From assembly GCA_963787415.1 (NCBI GenBank), contig CAWBCO010000006.1:62001-126000 (forward strand): 64,000 nt of DNA. Reading direction: 5' to 3'. Position 1 is the stretch's first letter, and each line of letters begins with the position of its first letter. Below the pieces are notes generated by a model. That model was given only the letters and a program-made list of their open reading frames with translations. It searched no databases and was not told the DNA's origin. This DNA comes from CAVUWL01 sp963787415 (GTDB lineage: Bacteria > Actinomycetota > Thermoleophilia > Solirubrobacterales > 70-9). Position numbers and translations under genes: made by a program. This document shows, piece by piece, positions 61,765-64,000 of this stretch.

Positions 61765-63267
61765 TTGGCGAAGATCACCGCGAAAACCGACAAATCGAAA
61801 ACATCAAGCGCAAGGCCTGGCGGGAAATCGATCCAGCCGAAGGCGTCCCCTCGAGCAAAGCGCGACAGCCGTCGCCGTAATCGGGATCTGCCCTCGGCCA
61901 AGGAGCGAGCACTGCGCGGAAAGCGAGCGCGGACCGAGACCCCTCGCTCGAGTCACGCTGGCTGGGATCCTCCGCCAGATAGGGCCGACCCAGTCCAACT
62001 CCTTGAGCGACAGGCGCTGACCCGCATCCCAGAGCTGGTGCCAATCAGACACGGACGTATGTTGGTTTCTCCATTTACCTACTACCGCGGCGCTGCCCTC
62101 CCGATGGCTTCCGATCTTGCTTCTACCGCGAATTCGGGCCTGACTGTGCAGCTCTGTGGTGACGCGCATCTATCGAATTTCGGAATCTTCGGATCCCCAG
62201 AGCGCCACCTCTTCTTCGACGTCAACGATTTCGATGAGACCGCACCGGGACCATGGGAGTGGGACCTGAAAAGGTTGGCGGTGAGCCTCGAGGTCGCCGG
62301 ACGTGAGAACGGGTACTCGGCAAAACAGCGGCGCCAAATCGTACGGCGAGCGGCTCGCTCTTACCGGGAGACAATGAGAGAGCTGGCCGATAAGTCAATG
62401 CTCGAGGTGTGGTATGCCCACCTTGATGTGGATGAGCTGTTGCCTCGGTTCAGGTCGCTTGTCGATCCCAAGCGAACGCCGGGAGTATGGCACGCCATCT
62501 CAAGGGCGAGAGCACACGACAGCCTGCAGGCATTCGACAAGCTCTGCAGCGCCGTGGGCGGTGAGCCGAGGATCATCGATGATCCTCCCCTGATCGTCGC
62601 GATCGAAGAGTTCGTGGCCGGCGTCGACGCCGGTGTCCTTTCAGAGGCCCTACATAAGGTAATCCGGTCCTATCAGCACACGCTGGGGCCCAATCAGCGA
62701 CACTTGCTGGAGGAGTACCGATTTGTCCATCTCGCGCGCAAGGTCGTGGGGGTTGGCAGCGTCGGGACCGACGCTTGGATCATGTTGCTCCTCGATGCGC
62801 ACGACTCGCCGCTTTTGCTTCAGATCAAGGAGGCTGAAGCCTCAGTCCTCGAGGAGTTCACAGCAAAGAGCAAGTACTCTAATCATGGGCATCGAGTTGT
62901 CGCCGGCCAGCGCTTGATGCAGGCGGCCAGCGACATCTTTCTCGGTTGGGAGCGTTTCACCTGGGAAGGTCGCGAGCGCGATTACTACATCCGCCAGCTC
63001 CGAGACTGGAAGGGAACCGCAGATATTGAAGGAATGACCCCGGCCGGCATGAGGCTCTGGGGCCGAATGTGCGCTTGGAATCTTGCCCGTGGTCATGCAC
63101 GATCGGGTGATGGCATCGCGATCGGCTCCTACCTCGGTACGTCCGACGTCTTCGATCGAGCAATTGATGATTTCTCCGTAGCCTATGCGGATCAAAACGA
63201 ACGCGACTACGCTTCGATGCAGGAGGCAGTCAGCAGTGGGAGGCTAGCCTCGGAAACCGGCATTTAG
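61765..63267 (+). CDS. DUF2252 family protein
   Basis: A protein of about 500 residues. After a very basic N-terminal stretch, the core reads RMLVSPFTYYRGAALPMASDL, VQLCGDAHLSNFGIF, FFDVNDFDETAPGPWEWDLKRL and AWNLARGHARSG. The GDAHLSNFG and DVNDFDE motifs resemble the catalytic and metal loops of the kinase/phosphotransferase fold, but the family has no assigned function. The start is a TTG and is uncertain. The last codons form the 5' arm of a perfect hairpin with the stop codon in the loop. Confidence 0.85.
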   Translation: MAKITAKTDKSKTSSARPGGKSIQPKASPRAKRDSRRRNRDLPSAKERALRGKRARTETPRSSHAGWDPPPDRADPVQLLERQALTRIPELVPIRHGRMLVSPFTYYRGAALPMASDLASTANSGLTVQLCGDAHLSNFGIFGSPERHLFFDVNDFDETAPGPWEWDLKRLAVSLEVAGRENGYSAKQRRQIVRRAARSYRETMRELADKSMLEVWYAHLDVDELLPRFRSLVDPKRTPGVWHAISRARAHDSLQAFDKLCSAVGGEPRIIDDPPLIVAIEEFVAGVDAGVLSEALHKVIRSYQHTLGPNQRHLLEEYRFVHLARKVVGVGSVGTDAWIMLLLDAHDSPLLLQIKEAEASVLEEFTAKSKYSNHGHRVVAGQRLMQAASDIFLGWERFTWEGRERDYYIRQLRDWKGTADIEGMTPAGMRLWGRMCAWNLARGHARSGDGIAIGSYLGTSDVFDRAIDDFSVAYADQNERDYASMQEAVSSGRLASETGI

Positions 63268-63285
63268 GCGGTTTCCGAGGCTAGC
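63243..63285. terminator. Perfect 17-bp hairpin at the end of the DUF2252 gene
   Basis: GCTAGCCTCGGAAACCG (63243-63259) pairs exactly with 63269-63285 across a nine-base loop that contains the TAG stop codon. The genes on both sides converge here, so it may end both transcripts. No T run follows closely on either strand. Confidence 0.65.
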
Positions 63286-63361
63286 GCTCAGACGTTCTTT
63301 CTGCCCGGCGCCTTTCACTCCGCACGACGCCGGGCCGGATTATTCACGCTGCGCTTCCGGT

Positions 63362-64000
63362 CTAGCCCTTCGACACACAGCTATTTACGAGGAGGCCGCT
63401 GATTGTAGGTCCGCCGCGAAAGGCAGCTTCGACCTGATTATAGAATCGGGAATCTGGGCACTCTGCGTTCAGATAGGAGAGCTGTCGTCCCTTATAGCTC
63501 CATCGGCGATCGACGGTCAACTCAAAGGCGGTCAGCGAGCCACTGCCGCCGGCGACCACCGGGATCTTTGCCGAGATCGTAAAACCGTATTTGCCGCTGT
63601 CTTTGGAAAGCTTGGCAGCGACGATGATCGCGGTTGGCGCTGGCACACTGACATAGGTGTAGAAGAACATTTCCGGATACGCGGGACCGGCTCCGGTGCT
63701 CGGACCATTGAAGATCAGAAGAGGACCCTTCGTATTGAAGGCAGTCGATTCAGGGAATTCGACCTGGGCACTCACGGTACCCTTGCCTACCAAGGCGCCG
63801 CCACAAGCCTTCATGGCCTGGGAGGGCGAGGAGGCCTCGATCCTCCCCGCCGTGCAGCTTGGTAAGCCGGTGGATTCGACCATGAAATGCTTATCAACCT
63901 GCAAGTTGAGGGTCTGCGCCGGCGGTATGTGGCTGCCATCGACAGTTTCGACCGAGCCGCTAGCGTGCAGGCTGATCGGGGTCATCTTTTGCTTCGAGAG
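63362..64000 (-). CDS. Secreted protein, paralogue of the one at 27368, N-terminus outside window
   Basis: About 213 residues are visible and the frame stays open at the right edge, where the signal peptide should lie. Shared landmarks with the gene at 27368: GLPSCTAGRI, MKACGGALVGKG, LLIFNGPSTG, a stretch ending in KYGFTISAKIP, RRWSYKGRQLSYLNAECP and a final cysteine. It is an extracytoplasmic protein with conserved cysteines, family unknown. It is convergent with the DUF2252 gene. Confidence 0.75.
   Translation of the reverse strand, partial: LSKQKMTPISLHASGSVETVDGSHIPPAQTLNLQVDKHFMVESTGLPSCTAGRIEASSPSQAMKACGGALVGKGTVSAQVEFPESTAFNTKGPLLIFNGPSTGAGPAYPEMFFYTYVSVPAPTAIIVAAKLSKDSGKYGFTISAKIPVVAGGSGSLTAFELTVDRRWSYKGRQLSYLNAECPDSRFYNQVEAAFRGGPTISGLLVNSCVSKG

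Overview
The window is high-GC DNA with actinobacterial gene style: GTG and TTG starts, overlapping ATGA/GTGA/TGATG junctions, many PucR, MarR, TetR, HxlR, PadR and Rrf2 regulators, and several large secreted proteins of kinds I associate with soil Thermoleophilia (Solirubrobacterales-like). The phylum is fairly safe. The class is inference, because no rRNA or marker gene is present.

Left third (1-27 kb), ordinary chromosome. A sulfite/nitrite reductase is cut by the window edge and sits beside a rhodanese and a dodecin. A four-gene minus-strand operon (class III aminotransferase, PucR regulator, alanine dehydrogenase, aldehyde dehydrogenase) faces an APC permease and a universal stress protein across a symmetric, probably operator-bearing promoter region. 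Together these read as amine (putrescine-like) uptake and catabolism, in which alanine made by transamination is turned back to pyruvate. A PuuB-like FAD oxidase and a relic of methylmalonate-semialdehyde dehydrogenase lie next to it. Then come an enolase-superfamily enzyme, a frameshifted ferritin, tandem S51 peptidases, an MMPL transporter with a divergent MarR, a TetR-GNAT pair, and an HxlR regulator divergent from a carotenoid-oxygenase operon. That operon also holds an NTF2-like/enoyl-CoA-hydratase fusion and an SRPBCC protein.

Middle (27-36 kb), cell-surface block. Three large secreted proteins lie on the minus strand: a beta-propeller-like protein, a roughly 1,060-residue DUF11-type protein split by several single-base frameshifts, and a smaller secreted protein with a paralogue at the right edge of the window. 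A group II intron with an intact reverse transcriptase sits between the first two.

35.9-49.2 kb, probable genomic island. An intact tRNA-Asp stands at the right end, and an exact 42-bp copy of its 3' end stands 13.3 kb to the left in the same orientation. Between them are integrase-tail and tRNA-fragment relics, an allene-oxide-cyclase-like lipoprotein, TauE with Rrf2, DoxX with an ECF41 sigma factor, a CLC channel with a Crp-type regulator, a Gly/Ser-rich secreted protein, three insertion sequences (IS982, IS481 and IS66) with recognisable ends, and a broken DrmC-like (DISARM) defence gene.

Right quarter (49-64 kb), chromosome again: FAH-family hydrolase, secreted peptidoglycan-binding protein, MBL hydrolase, a short FtsH-like protease, a zinc-ribbon protein and a TauE permease, formylglycine-generating enzyme, a GMC oxidoreductase facing a double-TetR regulator, a DUF2252 protein ending in a perfect hairpin, and the paralogous secreted protein.

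Most broken genes (ferritin, CLC, DoxX, the DUF11 protein, IS982) are restored by adding or removing one base, usually in a homopolymer run. Sequencing error must be excluded before these are called pseudogenes.
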